Of a stretch of DNA of 64,000 bases, positions 11,214-19,781 are shown piece after piece. This DNA comes from Hepsetus odoe (Eukaryota; Chordata; Actinopteri; Characiformes; Hepsetidae). The notes under the pieces were generated by a model that was given only the letters and a program-made list of their open reading frames with translations, made no database searches and was not told where the DNA came from. Position 1 is the stretch's first letter. Each line of letters starts with the position of its first letter. The stretch spans positions 7,558,638-7,622,637 of the forward strand of contig CM029393.1 in NCBI GenBank assembly GCA_017165825.1, read 5' to 3'. A program made the position numbers and the translations under genes.

Positions 11214-11954
11214 TATGTTATTTTCCCAACAAGCCTATTATATATTATAATATTATTCAAAAAAGAGAAATTATTTAAATTTAAATTTTCAGTGGGCAAA
11301 TTAGGCCAGTGCATTTCTCTGCATGTGAAGAATCAGAGGCAACATCTTGCCCTTCAACAAGTTTTCGAAGTGCATTCCACTCCAGCTCCATGGACTTTTA
11401 ATGACTGTAGCTGCTGGAAAAGCTCAGAAGAGCTGGTCTGCCATGTCAGCACTTTGGGAATTCTGGATGCCGTCCAGGATTCGACTCCCTATTCCATTTC
11501 ATTCGTTTTCGGTCAAGGACTAGTAGCAAAGCTCCTTCTCATCTGCTTTTTTTTTTTTTTTCCACTCACAGCACCAAAACTATGAAAAATAGGGCCCATC
11601 TCAGAACCTCACCCATTATTTCCTGCAAAGGAGTCCTAACAAAATCCATCCATCACAACGTGTGAAAATTTCTATCCAGGTATGTAGATTTGGCGTTAAA
11701 AAAAATATCATGATAATATAACCTTAGGGTCTCCGTTTTACTGTAACTGTTACTGTAACTGTAACTACAGCTACAGCTTCAGCTACAGCAGGGAAAAAAT
11801 CTAAAACTGATATTTGCAAAATGAAAAAAAAAAAATAAGTACAGCATCACGTAAAGTCAAAAACATAAAATACTATTAATATAGTAATAATCCTACCAAG
11901 GAGAATAGAAATAAAAATGTCATGTGACCAATTAAATTAAAATCTTTCCGAGCT
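11214..11954. other. Intergenic with poly(T) and a small GTAACT/CTACAG repeat
   Basis: Poly(T) lies near 11549. Short tandem GTAACT and GCTACA units lie at 11741-11792. No gene was seen. Confidence 0.5.
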
Positions 11955-12211
11955 GAAAGTGATTGGTTCGGGATTTGGCCACAGGATCTGAAGATTTTGG
12001 GTTCAAACCCCTTTACCAGTAGATGGCCCTGAGGTACCCTTGAGAAAGGTACTGTCCCCATCACTGCTCCCTGGGAACTTTCATAGCTGCCCCCTGCTGC
12101 ACGGTGTGTGTTTGTGCATGGGTTAAATGCAGAGGTCCAATTTTGTTGTGGTTCACTGTGTGCTGTGTTGTGTGTTGTCTCAGTGACATGAATAGTCACT
12201 TTCACTTTCGT
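11955..12211 (+). mobile_element. SINE (family A), full length
   Basis: Head AGTGATTGGTTCGGGA (weak A box), B box GGGTTCAAACCCC, body CCCTGAGGTACCCTTGAG, tail AGTCACTTTCACTTTC. Confidence 0.85.
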
Positions 12212-12339
12212 TTTGGAGTACGCCCGCACAGAAAGTGAATTTACATGTTACTGTGCAGAAGTACGGAATCATCACTCATTTCTCAGACTTTGTTTCCCAA
12301 AAGCCACACTTTCTTTTAGTTTTGATGTTCTTTTGTGTT

Positions 12340-12477
12340 CTCCAGATCTTCCTGAAGGACAGTGTTGTTGTCTCTCATTTTCAGTCCAGTCTCTGTACCT
12401 GAGCAGTTCTCCAGATCTTCCTGAAGGACAGTGTTGTTATCTCTCATTTTCAGTCCAGTCTCTGTACCTGAGCAGTT
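12340..12477. repeat. Two-copy 69-bp tandem repeat
   Basis: Two units with a period of 69 bp, each containing CCAGATCTTCCTGAAGGAC and GTCTCTGTACCTGAGCAG. The same two-unit arrangement with the same period occurs inverted at 36681-36800. The duplication was therefore present in the ancestral element before the two copies spread. Confidence 0.9.
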
Positions 12478-12514
12478 TGATTGTTTTTTGTTGGTTAATC
12501 AACACAGTGAGCTA

Positions 12515-13199
12515 CAGTACTGTGCAAAAGTTTTGGGCAGGTGTGAAAAAATGCTGTAAACAAAGAACGCTTTCAGAAATATAAATAATGATGTTTATTT
12601 TTATCCATTTACAAAATGCAAAGTGAGCGAACAAAAGAAAAAAATCTAAATCAGATCAATATTTGGTGTTACTACCTTTTGCCTTCAAAGCAGCATCAGT
12701 TCTTACATTTACATTTACGGCATTTAGCAGACGCTCTTATCCGGAGCGACTTACAACAGTGCTTTATTTCCACGATAGATCATCATCTTGGTAACCAGCT
12801 CAGATCAGTAACTGCTGATTAGCTAGTACCACCGAAGTAATCAATCTAGGTACACTTGCACAAAGTCAGGGATTCTGTAGGATTATAGTCGGTGTCTGAT
12901 CAACCAGTTTTACCAAACAGGTACTGATGATCATCAACGTCACATGGAGGTTGAAACACAGTCATGTTTGGAACAACCGACCAGCCGAGTTCCTTCAAAA
13001 ACTGTGTGCCTAGAAGAATTGATGCTGTTTTGAAGGCAAAGGGTGGTCACACCAAATACTGATCTGATTTAGATTCTCTTTTGTTCATTCACTGCATTTT
13101 GTTGATTGATGATAATAAATGATGAACACTTCCATTTCTGAAAGTGTTCTTTGTTTACAGCATTTTTTCACACCTGCCTGAAACTTTTGCACAGTACTG
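12515..13199. mobile_element. Fold-back (palindromic) mariner-type MITE, copy 1
   Basis: It begins CAGTACTGTGCAAAAG and ends in the reverse complement. Almost the whole length is palindromic: GGCAGGTGTGAAAAAATGC, CTTTGCCTTCAAA and the AGGTACACTTGCAC segments recur inverted. The TA at each end suits a Tc1/mariner TA target. A 141-bp block (12705-12845) is absent from copy 2 at 31912-32460. Confidence 0.85.
12705..12845. repeat. 141-bp insert inside MITE copy 1
   Basis: It contains GGCATTTAGCAGACGCTCTT and ATCCGGAGCGACTTACA, a widespread fish repeat phrase often found at SINE/LINE 3' ends. The boundaries are defined by comparison with copy 2. No clear target duplication is visible. Confidence 0.75.
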
Positions 13200-13459
13200 C
13201 ACGTCTGAACCTTCAAGCTTCAAGCAGAACAAAGTGTTCAGATCAGATCAAACTGGTCTTAAGACAGTTGAGAAAAAAAACAGGTGCAGATGATTCCAGA
13301 TGATTAGATGATTCCAGATGATCAGATAATTAATTTATGGCTGATACTGAACACTGAATGGCTGGAACCTTTTTTATCTAGAACCCTGCATCTTTAGGCA
13401 CTTTGCAGCCTGGAGTACTAAAACATTTGTTTCCATTGCTTGAGTCCTCCATCACCACA

Positions 13460-13680
13460 CTTGACCATTTCAGTATCACTGCTGTGCTGAGAATGTTAAA
13501 CACTCAAAAGTGGTCCCATGGTTAGAAGCACACCAGTGATAAATGGGATCGTTTGGTGGTGCAGCAGGTGTTTGGTGGTCATAAAGGTACACACAGTGGA
13601 AATAGGGTCCAGAAGGTCCATAGGTAGGTGGAGCCTGCGTGATGTCCAGAAAATGGACACAAAGTCGATAGTGGCTTTAT
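13460..13680. repeat. Decayed fold-back repeat fragment
   Basis: CAGTATCACTGCTGTGCTGA is followed by sequence resembling the block at 6690-6940. Family unsure. Confidence 0.3.
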
Positions 13681-13881
13681 GTTTTACTGTTATTTAAAGA
13701 TTGTTATCCATTTTAATTCATCAGTTAGGCTTGATCATTAAGCGGCACCATGATAAAAGCTAAGGCCTTTTAAAATTCAGACTTCAGGAAGTTATTCCCA
13801 GTATTAATTCCTTGAGCAGGTACAGAGTTGCAGAAATGCAGGAATTTAATCTGTTGGAGGGAAGAAGTACTGGCCTGATCT

Positions 13882-14131
13882 CAGTCAGTCAGTCATTTTC
13901 TGGGCTGTTTGTCCTAATTAGGGTGGGGGGGGGGTGCTGGAGTCCATCCCAGCTCACACAGGGCGAAGGACGGGGACACACCCTGGACAGGTCGCCAGCC
14001 CATCGCAGGGAGGAGCGAGCTGACGGCACCTTGCTCAAGGGTATCTCAGGGCAACCCACCGGTAAGGGGTTTAAACCCACAATCCTCCGAGCTGGGGCAA
14101 ACTCCCTAACCACTAGACCACCGCTGCCCCC
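13882..14131 (-). mobile_element. Composite SINE, second copy
   Basis: Same architecture as 10747-10977 in inverted orientation. The family A head is at the right (CCACTAGACCACCGCTGCCCC) and the LINE-type tail at the left (GACAGGTCGCCAGCCCATCG), joined at the same point (about 14010). It is flanked by a 13-bp direct repeat with one mismatch: ACTGGCCTGATCT at 13869-13881 and ACTGGCTTGATCT at 14132-14144. Two independent insertions with one junction define a mobile subfamily. Confidence 0.9.
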
Positions 14132-14144
14132 ACTGGCTTGATCT

Positions 14145-15108
14145 ATTTTATAGAAAGTTCGTCTAACCTGATCACGTTGCTTTTCTAAAGTGAAAGATCT
14201 GAACTGCAGTTCTGAACCACGAGCAGGGATTAGCCAGAATCAGCGAGAGTTGAAATTAGCATAGGCTTCTGATTGGTCCATGCTTCCATTGCTCACTTAA
14301 TAGCTTTTTCCATGTTGGTACTGACGAATACACCTAGAAGGATAATCTCAGAGCTTAGAAATCAGTTCCAGCTATAAATGATTTCAGGAATGTGGTGGAA
14401 CTAATATGGAAGTTATGGAGTGAGAAACTGAAGAAACGGGCCCAGCACTTTCAAGGGCTAACTAGATCATTGGCTTTTTGGAAGCAACATTTAAAGCTTT
14501 TAAACTGAATGTAGGCCAATTAAAATGTGTTTTTCCAAAAACTGTGGTCAGTAGAAAGTAGCAGGGGATAAAAGATGTGCCAACCGGGAATCACAGTAAA
14601 TCAAATGCACAAGCATGGATGAAAAACATGAGGCATACTCATAAGAAGCTGCACTTTCACTGGGCAAGAACCCTCAAGGGTACATCTACAGGAGCTTTAG
14701 GTATGAAACCTGAAACCTTGTACCAGTTATATTTTAGTTGCATGAACTTACACTTCATCTTGATGGTAGGCTTATAATTTATGTTTGTACTGTTTTCAAA
14801 AAAGTTATTAAAAGGTGTCTCTTTTCTTGGGAAAGTGAACGTTGTGTACCTTTAACATTCAAACAAGACAAACAATTGGATCTTAATGCAATAGTTTGAG
14901 GAGAAATGCAAATGTATGCACTTTTCCACTTTCCCCAGGTGTAGCTGATCATCTGAGACACGTTCTGAGTCCCAATTTGGATTCTTCAGAACTAAAATGA
15001 GCAAACAGTAGTCAAGTCTCCAGAATCTCTTGCATAAATACATCTTCAAACAACCCAAACCTCTCAAACCGCAACCCTCTCTTCAATAAATCTGAACAGA
15101 ATCATTGC
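14145..15108. other. Intergenic, nothing recognised
   Basis: No gene or named repeat seen. Confidence 0.35.
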
Positions 15109-15384
15109 GGTTTAAAACACAGTATGACTTACCGTTAGTTATAAAAATGAACAAAACCTCGCTGCCACAAGCACCCAGTTCAGACAACAGCAGGTCTGGA
15201 GAGGTCTGATCTTGGACCAGATCCCTCCAAATTTATGATGGTCGTTGCCACAAAACTGTGCAGATCAGCACACTCCAGCAGAGGAGATTTGTGAAAACAG
15301 AGCTGGCTGCACACAGCGATAAGCAACAAGGTGAGGTTTTGTTCATTTTTATGGTTCACAATAAGTCATACTGTATTTTAAACC
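15109..15384. mobile_element. Palindromic MITE-like element
   Basis: The left arm (15109-15160: GGTTTAAAACACAGTATGAC ... ATGAACAAAACCTC) and the right arm (15331-15384) are reverse complements over about 52 bp with few mismatches. The spacer is about 170 bp and non-coding. Arm phrases recur near 45225 and 47000. Confidence 0.75.
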
Positions 15385-15828
15385 ACTTCCACAAGTTCAT
15401 CGGAAGAAAGAGTTGGATTTGGTCTGAAGGAGTTGAGAGAAGTTTTGCTGTAAAGTTTTTGATGGCTGTTGATTTCTAGTGTTTGCATAGCGATGAAAGC
15501 CTTGCATCTCCACCAATAAACCAAAAAAACAAACTTAAGATGCTTCAGCATCAAGATACATTGAGGGTACCCAAAACTAAAGCTCCTTAACTCTCAGGCA
15601 GAACCTCCACCATATTGTGCCTTTTCCCTTAAACACTCTCAATGTTCAAACTACAGTGATCCTGACTCGATATCTATCCACAAAATAAAACTCAGGGAAT
15701 CAATATCAATATTCTGAGGGTGGCACTTAGTTGTCTTGCTGCCCTTTACACTTCTTTCATTCTTTTGCTGACTGTGAGGGGATGCTATGTAAAAGAACAA
15801 CTATGCATCTGCATCTGCATCTGCCAGG
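15385..15828. other. Intergenic, nothing recognised
   Basis: A short imperfect CATCTG repeat lies at about 15806-15824. Nothing else was seen. Confidence 0.4.
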
Positions 15829-16053
15829 GCAGGGGTGGCCTAGTGATTAGGGACTAGGCCCCAAGATCGGAAGATTGTGGGTTTGAATCCTAGACCAGTA
15901 GGTTGCCATGAGGTACTCTTGAGCAAGGTACCATCCCCATCACTGCTCCCTGGGAGCTGCTCCCTGCTGCACAGTTAGTTGGTTAAATACAGATGTTGTG
16001 GTTCATTGTGTGCTGTGCTATGGTGTTTCATGATGACAGTCACTTTCACTTTA
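15829..16053 (+). mobile_element. SINE (family A), full length
   Basis: The head GGGCAGGGGTGGCCTAGTG, B box GGGTTTGAATCC, body GAGGTACTCTTGAGCAAGG and tail GTCACTTTCACTTT are all present. Confidence 0.88.
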
Positions 16054-16194
16054 AAGGAGGAAACAAAATCATTGTAGACGTAACCAACACCTGTGGTTAA
16101 CTGTGTTTATATGCTGACTGAAGGAAACACTACTGTGATCTGTAGGATTGGCCCAAATAGCATTTGATAGGCTTTGAAGATTTGATGATCAGGG

Positions 16195-16275
16195 TGGTGG
16201 TGGTCCAGTGGTAGGATACTTGCCTATGGCTCAAGAGGTCCCAGGTTCGAATCCCACCTCTAGCACTACCACCAC
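16195..16275 (+). repeat. tRNA-Gly-like SINE head, second copy
   Basis: GGTGGTCCAGTGGTAGGA and GGTTCGAATCCCACC are spaced as in the copy at 5622. It lies just upstream of the LTR element insertion point. Confidence 0.55.
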
Positions 16276-16376
16276 TGATGTTAATATCACTTGCAGGAGA
16301 GGACACCTTCTTGACTTTTTCCATCTGATGGAGTGTCTTCATTCCAAGTGGGAGGAGATTCCATGATCCAACCTTT

Positions 16377-16381
16377 CCTCC
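16377..16381. repeat. Target-site duplication, left (CCTCC)
   Basis: CCTCC precedes the TG of the left LTR and is repeated at 20093-20097 directly after the CA of the right LTR. A 5-bp duplication is typical of Ty3/Gypsy-type integration. Confidence 0.9.
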
Positions 16382-16441
16382 TGTAACGGTGGCGGGGTGT
16401 AGGGAGGACGCCAATGCTGAGCCAGGAGTTCGCAACGTAAC

Positions 16442-16447
16442 TTTATT
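16442..16447 (-). terminator. Poly(A) signal in the 3' LTR
   Basis: AATAAA on the minus strand, 60 nt before the LTR end. This is the expected place for transcript 3'-end formation. Confidence 0.6.
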
Positions 16448-16579
16448 AACTATATTTACAAAACAAAACAAAACAAAGGACTGCAGTTCCTAACCAAAAT
16501 CAAGGAACTGCAGCCCAAACCAAACCAAACCAAAATACCAAACCACCACAGAGTGTAGGCTAAGCCTAACAAATGAGCC

Positions 16580-16676
16580 GCGCTCTGTTCTGACTCATCG
16601 GGGCTTAAATAGTCAGCCCCAATGAAACACACCTATGCCTTCATTAGCTCAGGTGTGTTCAGTCAGAACAGAGCGC
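16580..16676. repeat. Perfect 16-bp inverted repeat enclosing the LTR TATA box
   Basis: GCGCTCTGTTCTGACT (16580-16595) and AGTCAGAACAGAGCGC (16661-16676) are exact reverse complements. A second, inner pair is ACACACCT/AGGTGTGT (16626-16633, 16651-16658). The 5' LTR has the same structure. Confidence 0.9.
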
Positions 16677-16710
16677 CCTCTATCGTGCACAAAACACCTC
16701 ATCCGTGACA

Positions 16711-16726
16711 GAACCCCCCCCCAAAA
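16711..16726 (-). promoter_or_regulatory. Possible polypurine tract
   Basis: On the element strand TTTTGGGGGGGGGTTC ends exactly at the 3' LTR. A G-run here is the expected plus-strand primer. The two T residues next to the LTR are unusual. Confidence 0.5.
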
Positions 16727-16790
16727 GGCGCGGCTCCCGAAGTGCCAAACACAGCCGAACCTCTGGGGGGAGGCCAAGAACACCAAAACT

Positions 16791-18722
16791 TTACAAAGAC
16801 AAAAGTCCCTTGTTGGGACGTACGGTCAGGTCCACAAAATACATGAAAAGGACCTCCGACCAGACATATGAGGCAGCTGGTGGTGGTGAGGGGAATCCCA
16901 GCAGTTCAGTCCACCCTTTTGACTGATGTCTGAACCCGACCCTAGAGTCACTGGAGGAATCGCCTGATTCAGTGGAACGCCTCGCCTTGGCGGAACCTGA
17001 AAGAGAGCTAAACACAGATCTTAAAGGGTTCAAAGAGGAAGTCTTTTTCAAATAGTCCGAACCCTGTTTCCAACCCTTGCCATCTTTGTTCTTCACGTCT
17101 CTTATCACAGAATCCACAGTACAGAAGCTGTCGTTCACTTCCTTAAACTGAGGCAGGTCATTGCTGATGTCCTTTGCCTCCTTCCTCTTCTCGGTCGTAC
17201 TTCCCTGCTGCTTGGAGCTCAGTGAGGCAGCATCCCAGCTCCTGGTTCCACTACAAGAAGTTCCACTTGAATTCCTCCACGAACCACCTTGTTCCGAGTC
17301 TGCTGAACTCGGAGGGTGAACTAAAGGTGGGGAGTCATCATGCAGCTGTTCAACCTCTGGAATCTCTGCCGGCTTCTCCATCAGACTGTTCCTCAGCTGC
17401 TCCGCTCTGGCGTTAACCACCAGGGTCCCAGCATGCACTGGTGTCTGTGGAGTGAGTTGAGATTCGAAGATCGCCAATCTTGCTTCCATACCTCCAACCT
17501 GCTTCTCCAGCTCGCTGAGCTTACTGGCCTCACTTTGGGCTTCTCTCAGTTCAGCCTGCAGAGCAACGTTGTGGTCCTGCACCCATCTCAACTCTGCTCT
17601 GGTCTGATTCAGTTGTTCTTCCATAGTGGCTATTTTAGCTTCCAGCTTCTCCTGAATGGTTGGAGTCTCAACTTTCCTCGTTGTCTGGCAGACAGTTAGG
17701 TTCCTCTGTTCATCCGTTCTCTCCAGCCTTTCTCTTTGGACAGCCGTCACAGCGTGCAGCTTTATTCTAGAGACATCTCTCCCTTCTCTGAATTTCGCGC
17801 TCTTTCCTTGAAGTTCACCTTTGTCTTGAGCCAGAGCTTTTCTTTCTGTTTCCATGGCTTCAATCTCCCCTTGGCAACTGGACAAGAGTCCTTTGGTCCT
17901 CTCCAGCTGAGGAAGCAGATAGGTGATCCTTTCCTTGCGTTTCAACCCTTCATTCGTGACCGAGGCATTCACCTGTAGCATCGAGGCTTCTTTCGCCATC
18001 AGCTGCTGGTAGAGCTCTGTCAGCAACTCCTTCTGTTCAGTGAGCTGAACATTCATGTAGCTGATTTGTTCATCTCTGAGGTGGGATTGGATTGTCTTTG
18101 CAGCTCTGATCCGTTTGGCCAGATTCCTTGCCTGCTTTCCTCTAAATGACTTTTGCAAGCGAATTGCAGCATGTCTGAACAGCTGATACCTCTGCTTTTG
18201 TTGATGCCCAAGCTTCCACCTTCTCAACCTCCTCTGAAGAACACTTGCTACCCAGCACTGCTTCTTGAAAACCAATCTTTGCTGGTGCATTCTTACTACA
18301 GCCTGGATCATGGTGGCAGCTTTGTGCATTGCAGCAACATTCTTTCGAACAGAAAAACCCCTAAAAGCTGCCTGGATGCATATCACTGACCTTCTCAACA
18401 CCTGGAATCTCTCATGTTCAAATTTACCCTTAGTGTAGGACCTAAAATGTCTTTGAATGATGATGGCTGACACCCTTATGGCTTGGTACTTTACTACCTC
18501 CCGGTGTCTTCTGAATGCAGCCTGAATCAGGGAAGCTGCCTGATGTTGCAGGATCACCTCCCTTCTGACCCTCTGACCTCTAAAGCAGGCTTGCAGGAAC
18601 ATTGCAGCCATCTTTTTCTCCTTCAAAGACTTCATTTCTTGCTTCATCATCTTGTTAGCTCGGTAATATCGCTGAACAGTCCTGGCTGCCCACAGTAGCT
18701 TCAGGTAGTACTTTCTGCTCAA
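16791..18722 (-). CDS. ORF2: ASPM-like IQ repeats plus coiled coil, inside LTR element
   Basis: An open frame of 643 codons. Residues 11-216 hold nine IQ motifs with cores at about residues 17, 44, 67, 90, 117, 140, 163, 190 and 212. The spacing alternates between 23 and 27 residues, the pattern of the spindle protein ASPM (calmodulin-binding IQ array). Phrases such as VICIQAAFRGFSVRK and AAMHKAATMIQ match my memory of the C-terminal part of the ASPM array. Residues 217-420 are rich in E, Q, K and L and likely form a coiled coil of unknown origin. Residues 430-600 are Ser/Gly/Lys-rich. The last roughly 40 residues read into element 3' sequence. The frame opens with TTG at 18722 just after an in-frame TAA, and the first ATG is at about residue 25. 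It sits in another frame than ORF1 and overlaps it by 68 nt. It is either reached by frameshifting or was cut off from ORF1 by a one-base change at the T-run at 18721-18723. Function is unknown. The length of the open frame argues for recent coding function. Confidence 0.8.
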   Translation of the reverse strand: MSRKYYLKLLWAARTVQRYYRANKMMKQEMKSLKEKKMAAMFLQACFRGQRVRREVILQHQAASLIQAAFRRHREVVKYQAIRVSAIIIQRHFRSYTKGKFEHERFQVLRRSVICIQAAFRGFSVRKNVAAMHKAATMIQAVVRMHQQRLVFKKQCWVASVLQRRLRRWKLGHQQKQRYQLFRHAAIRLQKSFRGKQARNLAKRIRAAKTIQSHLRDEQISYMNVQLTEQKELLTELYQQLMAKEASMLQVNASVTNEGLKRKERITYLLPQLERTKGLLSSCQGEIEAMETERKALAQDKGELQGKSAKFREGRDVSRIKLHAVTAVQRERLERTDEQRNLTVCQTTRKVETPTIQEKLEAKIATMEEQLNQTRAELRWVQDHNVALQAELREAQSEASKLSELEKQVGGMEARLAIFESQLTPQTPVHAGTLVVNARAEQLRNSLMEKPAEIPEVEQLHDDSPPLVHPPSSADSEQGGSWRNSSGTSCSGTRSWDAASLSSKQQGSTTEKRKEAKDISNDLPQFKEVNDSFCTVDSVIRDVKNKDGKGWKQGSDYLKKTSSLNPLRSVFSSLSGSAKARRSTESGDSSSDSRVGFRHQSKGWTELLGFPSPPPAASYVWSEVLFMYFVDLTVRPNKGLLSL

Positions 18723-19779
18723 ATGTTACTGCAGCCTCATGTTCAATTTGCATCTGAACCCGAACTTTCATTCTAAACTTCCCACTAACCTGGAGCTGCT
18801 CCTTCTCAGTCTGCTGTGCAGCGGATGGCTTAGTGATGCTGGGTTTATGGATGGACTCCTTGATGCCGCTTTCCTTGCTGTGAAGGGCTTCCTTGGTCAA
18901 CCTCCCCAGTTGCACGATGCAGGACGCGGTCTCTGCCGTCCTCCAGCTCTCTGTGTCAGGAACGACCTTCTTTGCCACTGCCTCGCTTCTTTTGTTGCGG
19001 GCGGCCTTCTTGGTGTTCCTTTCGGTGGGTGCCGTGCTTTCGCGTTGCGGCGAGCTGGGCGCCGTGCTTTCGCGTTGCGGCGAGCTGGGCACCGTGCTTT
19101 CGCGTTGCGGCGCGCTGGGCGCCGTGCTTTCGCGTTGAACAAGGCAAGGCGCGTTTGCTACCAACCTCTTGTGATTCGCGCTGGCCGTGTTCCCGCTATT
19201 AGCTGCGCGCAGTGCTTTCTCCGCTGGCGGATCGCGATTATTGGCGCGCGGCGCTTTCGGAGCTGAATCTCCGCGTTGAGCCGCGGTTGACGTCGTGCTT
19301 CCGCGTTGAGCCGCGGTTGGCAACGTGCTTCCGCGTTGAGCCGCTTGCGGCGCGGTTGGCGACGTGCTTCCGCGTTGAGCAACGCCAGCCGTCAACAAAG
19401 CCCCGCCTTCCATGTCGCTTGCGGAAAAAAACACGCGGTCCAGCGTGTCGAGATAGCGCTGCGCCCTTGCAGCCATGGAGCTCAGCATCCGGAGACAAAG
19501 CGCGAACCGATCCATGCGAAGCTCGGGATCTGGGATGATATCGAGTGGGAGCAGCGACGTCGCATTCTTCAGACGGCGCTCTAGCTCCCTTGCCGTGGCC
19601 GTTGGCGTCCGTCGCACCCACTCCTCACCGTCCAGATGCTCGCGGAGGTCTAGAGGAGTCACCTCTGTCTCCCAGGTCTTTATCAGCTGCAGCGTCCGCT
19701 CGACAACGTTCGCTGCCGCCCACAACACGCACTCCTGCTCGCCCTTGTGGCTCACGACGTCCAGGTACTGGCGGCTCAT
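18655..19779 (-). CDS. ORF1 of LTR element, repeat-rich, gag position
   Basis: 374 codons starting with ATG two bases inside the 5' LTR, so the leader is almost nil. Residues 1-120 are a predicted helical domain (WETEVTPLDLREHLDGEEW, AARAQRYLDTLDRVFF) that I do not recognise. Residues 130-180 and 220-255 are AQRGSTxPTA and PQRESTAPS tandem repeats coded by about 30-bp DNA repeats. A basic stretch (KKAARNKRSEAVAKK) follows. The C-terminus MKVRVQMQIEHEAAVTF looks like the start of the IQ-array homology that continues in ORF2 in the next frame, then runs into out-of-frame sequence. By position it could serve as a gag, but no zinc knuckle or capsid homology is visible. The GC content is far above its surroundings. 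The start is supported by its position and the lack of an earlier ATG. Confidence 0.65.
   Translation of the reverse strand: MSRQYLDVVSHKGEQECVLWAAANVVERTLQLIKTWETEVTPLDLREHLDGEEWVRRTPTATARELERRLKNATSLLPLDIIPDPELRMDRFALCLRMLSSMAARAQRYLDTLDRVFFSASDMEGGALLTAGVAQRGSTSPTAPQAAQRGSTLPTAAQRGSTTSTAAQRGDSAPKAPRANNRDPPAEKALRAANSGNTASANHKRLVANAPCLVQRESTAPSAPQRESTVPSSPQRESTAPSSPQRESTAPTERNTKKAARNKRSEAVAKKVVPDTESWRTAETASCIVQLGRLTKEALHSKESGIKESIHKPSITKPSAAQQTEKEQLQVSGKFRMKVRVQMQIEHEAAVTFEQKVLPEATVGSQDCSAILPS
19031..19138. repeat. 30-bp coding minisatellite in ORF1, block 1
   Basis: Nearly four units of GCCGTGCTTTCGCGTTGCGG followed by CGAGCTGGGC. It encodes the RESTAPS(S/A)PQ repeats on the minus strand. 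Confidence 0.9.
19268..19380. repeat. 30-33-bp coding minisatellite in ORF1, block 2
   Basis: Units contain GTGCTTCCGCGTTGAGCC with CGCGGTTGGC. It encodes the AQRGSTxPTA repeats on the minus strand. The unit resembles block 1, so the two may share an origin. Confidence 0.85.
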
Positions 19780-19780
19780 T
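19771..19780 (-). promoter_or_regulatory. Candidate self-primer binding site overlapping the ORF1 start
   Basis: AATGAGCCGC on the element strand, one base inside the 5' LTR. It is perfectly complementary (10 of 10) to GCGGCTCATT in the LTR (19963-19954). It includes the ATG and codons 2-3 of ORF1. No tRNA 3'-end complement (TGG...) is present at this place. Confidence 0.65.
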
Positions 19781-19781
19781 C

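Larger units (their letters stand above)
12478..13410. mobile_element. Decayed repeat hosting a fold-back MITE
   Basis: The flanks on both sides of the MITE at 12515-13199 correspond, inverted, to a single uninterrupted block at 36480-36680 (GTTGGTTAATC, CTTCAAGCAGAAC, GGTGCAGATGATTCC). This shows that the MITE inserted into an older element here. Confidence 0.65.
16382..16710 (-). repeat. 3' LTR (329 bp)
   Basis: It matches the 5' LTR across its length, apart from an 18-bp insertion in the CCAAA repeats near 16531 and one substitution (CACCTATGCC versus CACCTGTGCC). It contains a TATA-like TATTTAAG (16604-16611, minus strand) and AATAAA (16442-16447, minus strand). Confidence 0.95.

Noticed and set aside
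18715..18728. A proven programmed frameshift site between ORF1 and ORF2
   Set aside because: The site does not match a canonical slippery heptamer. A simple one-base change is equally likely, so it is only listed as a question.
16711..19781. Hidden pol gene (reverse transcriptase, integrase, protease) in the LTR element
   Set aside because: I scanned the translations for YxDD, DTG/DSG and HHCC-type patterns and saw none in a fitting context.
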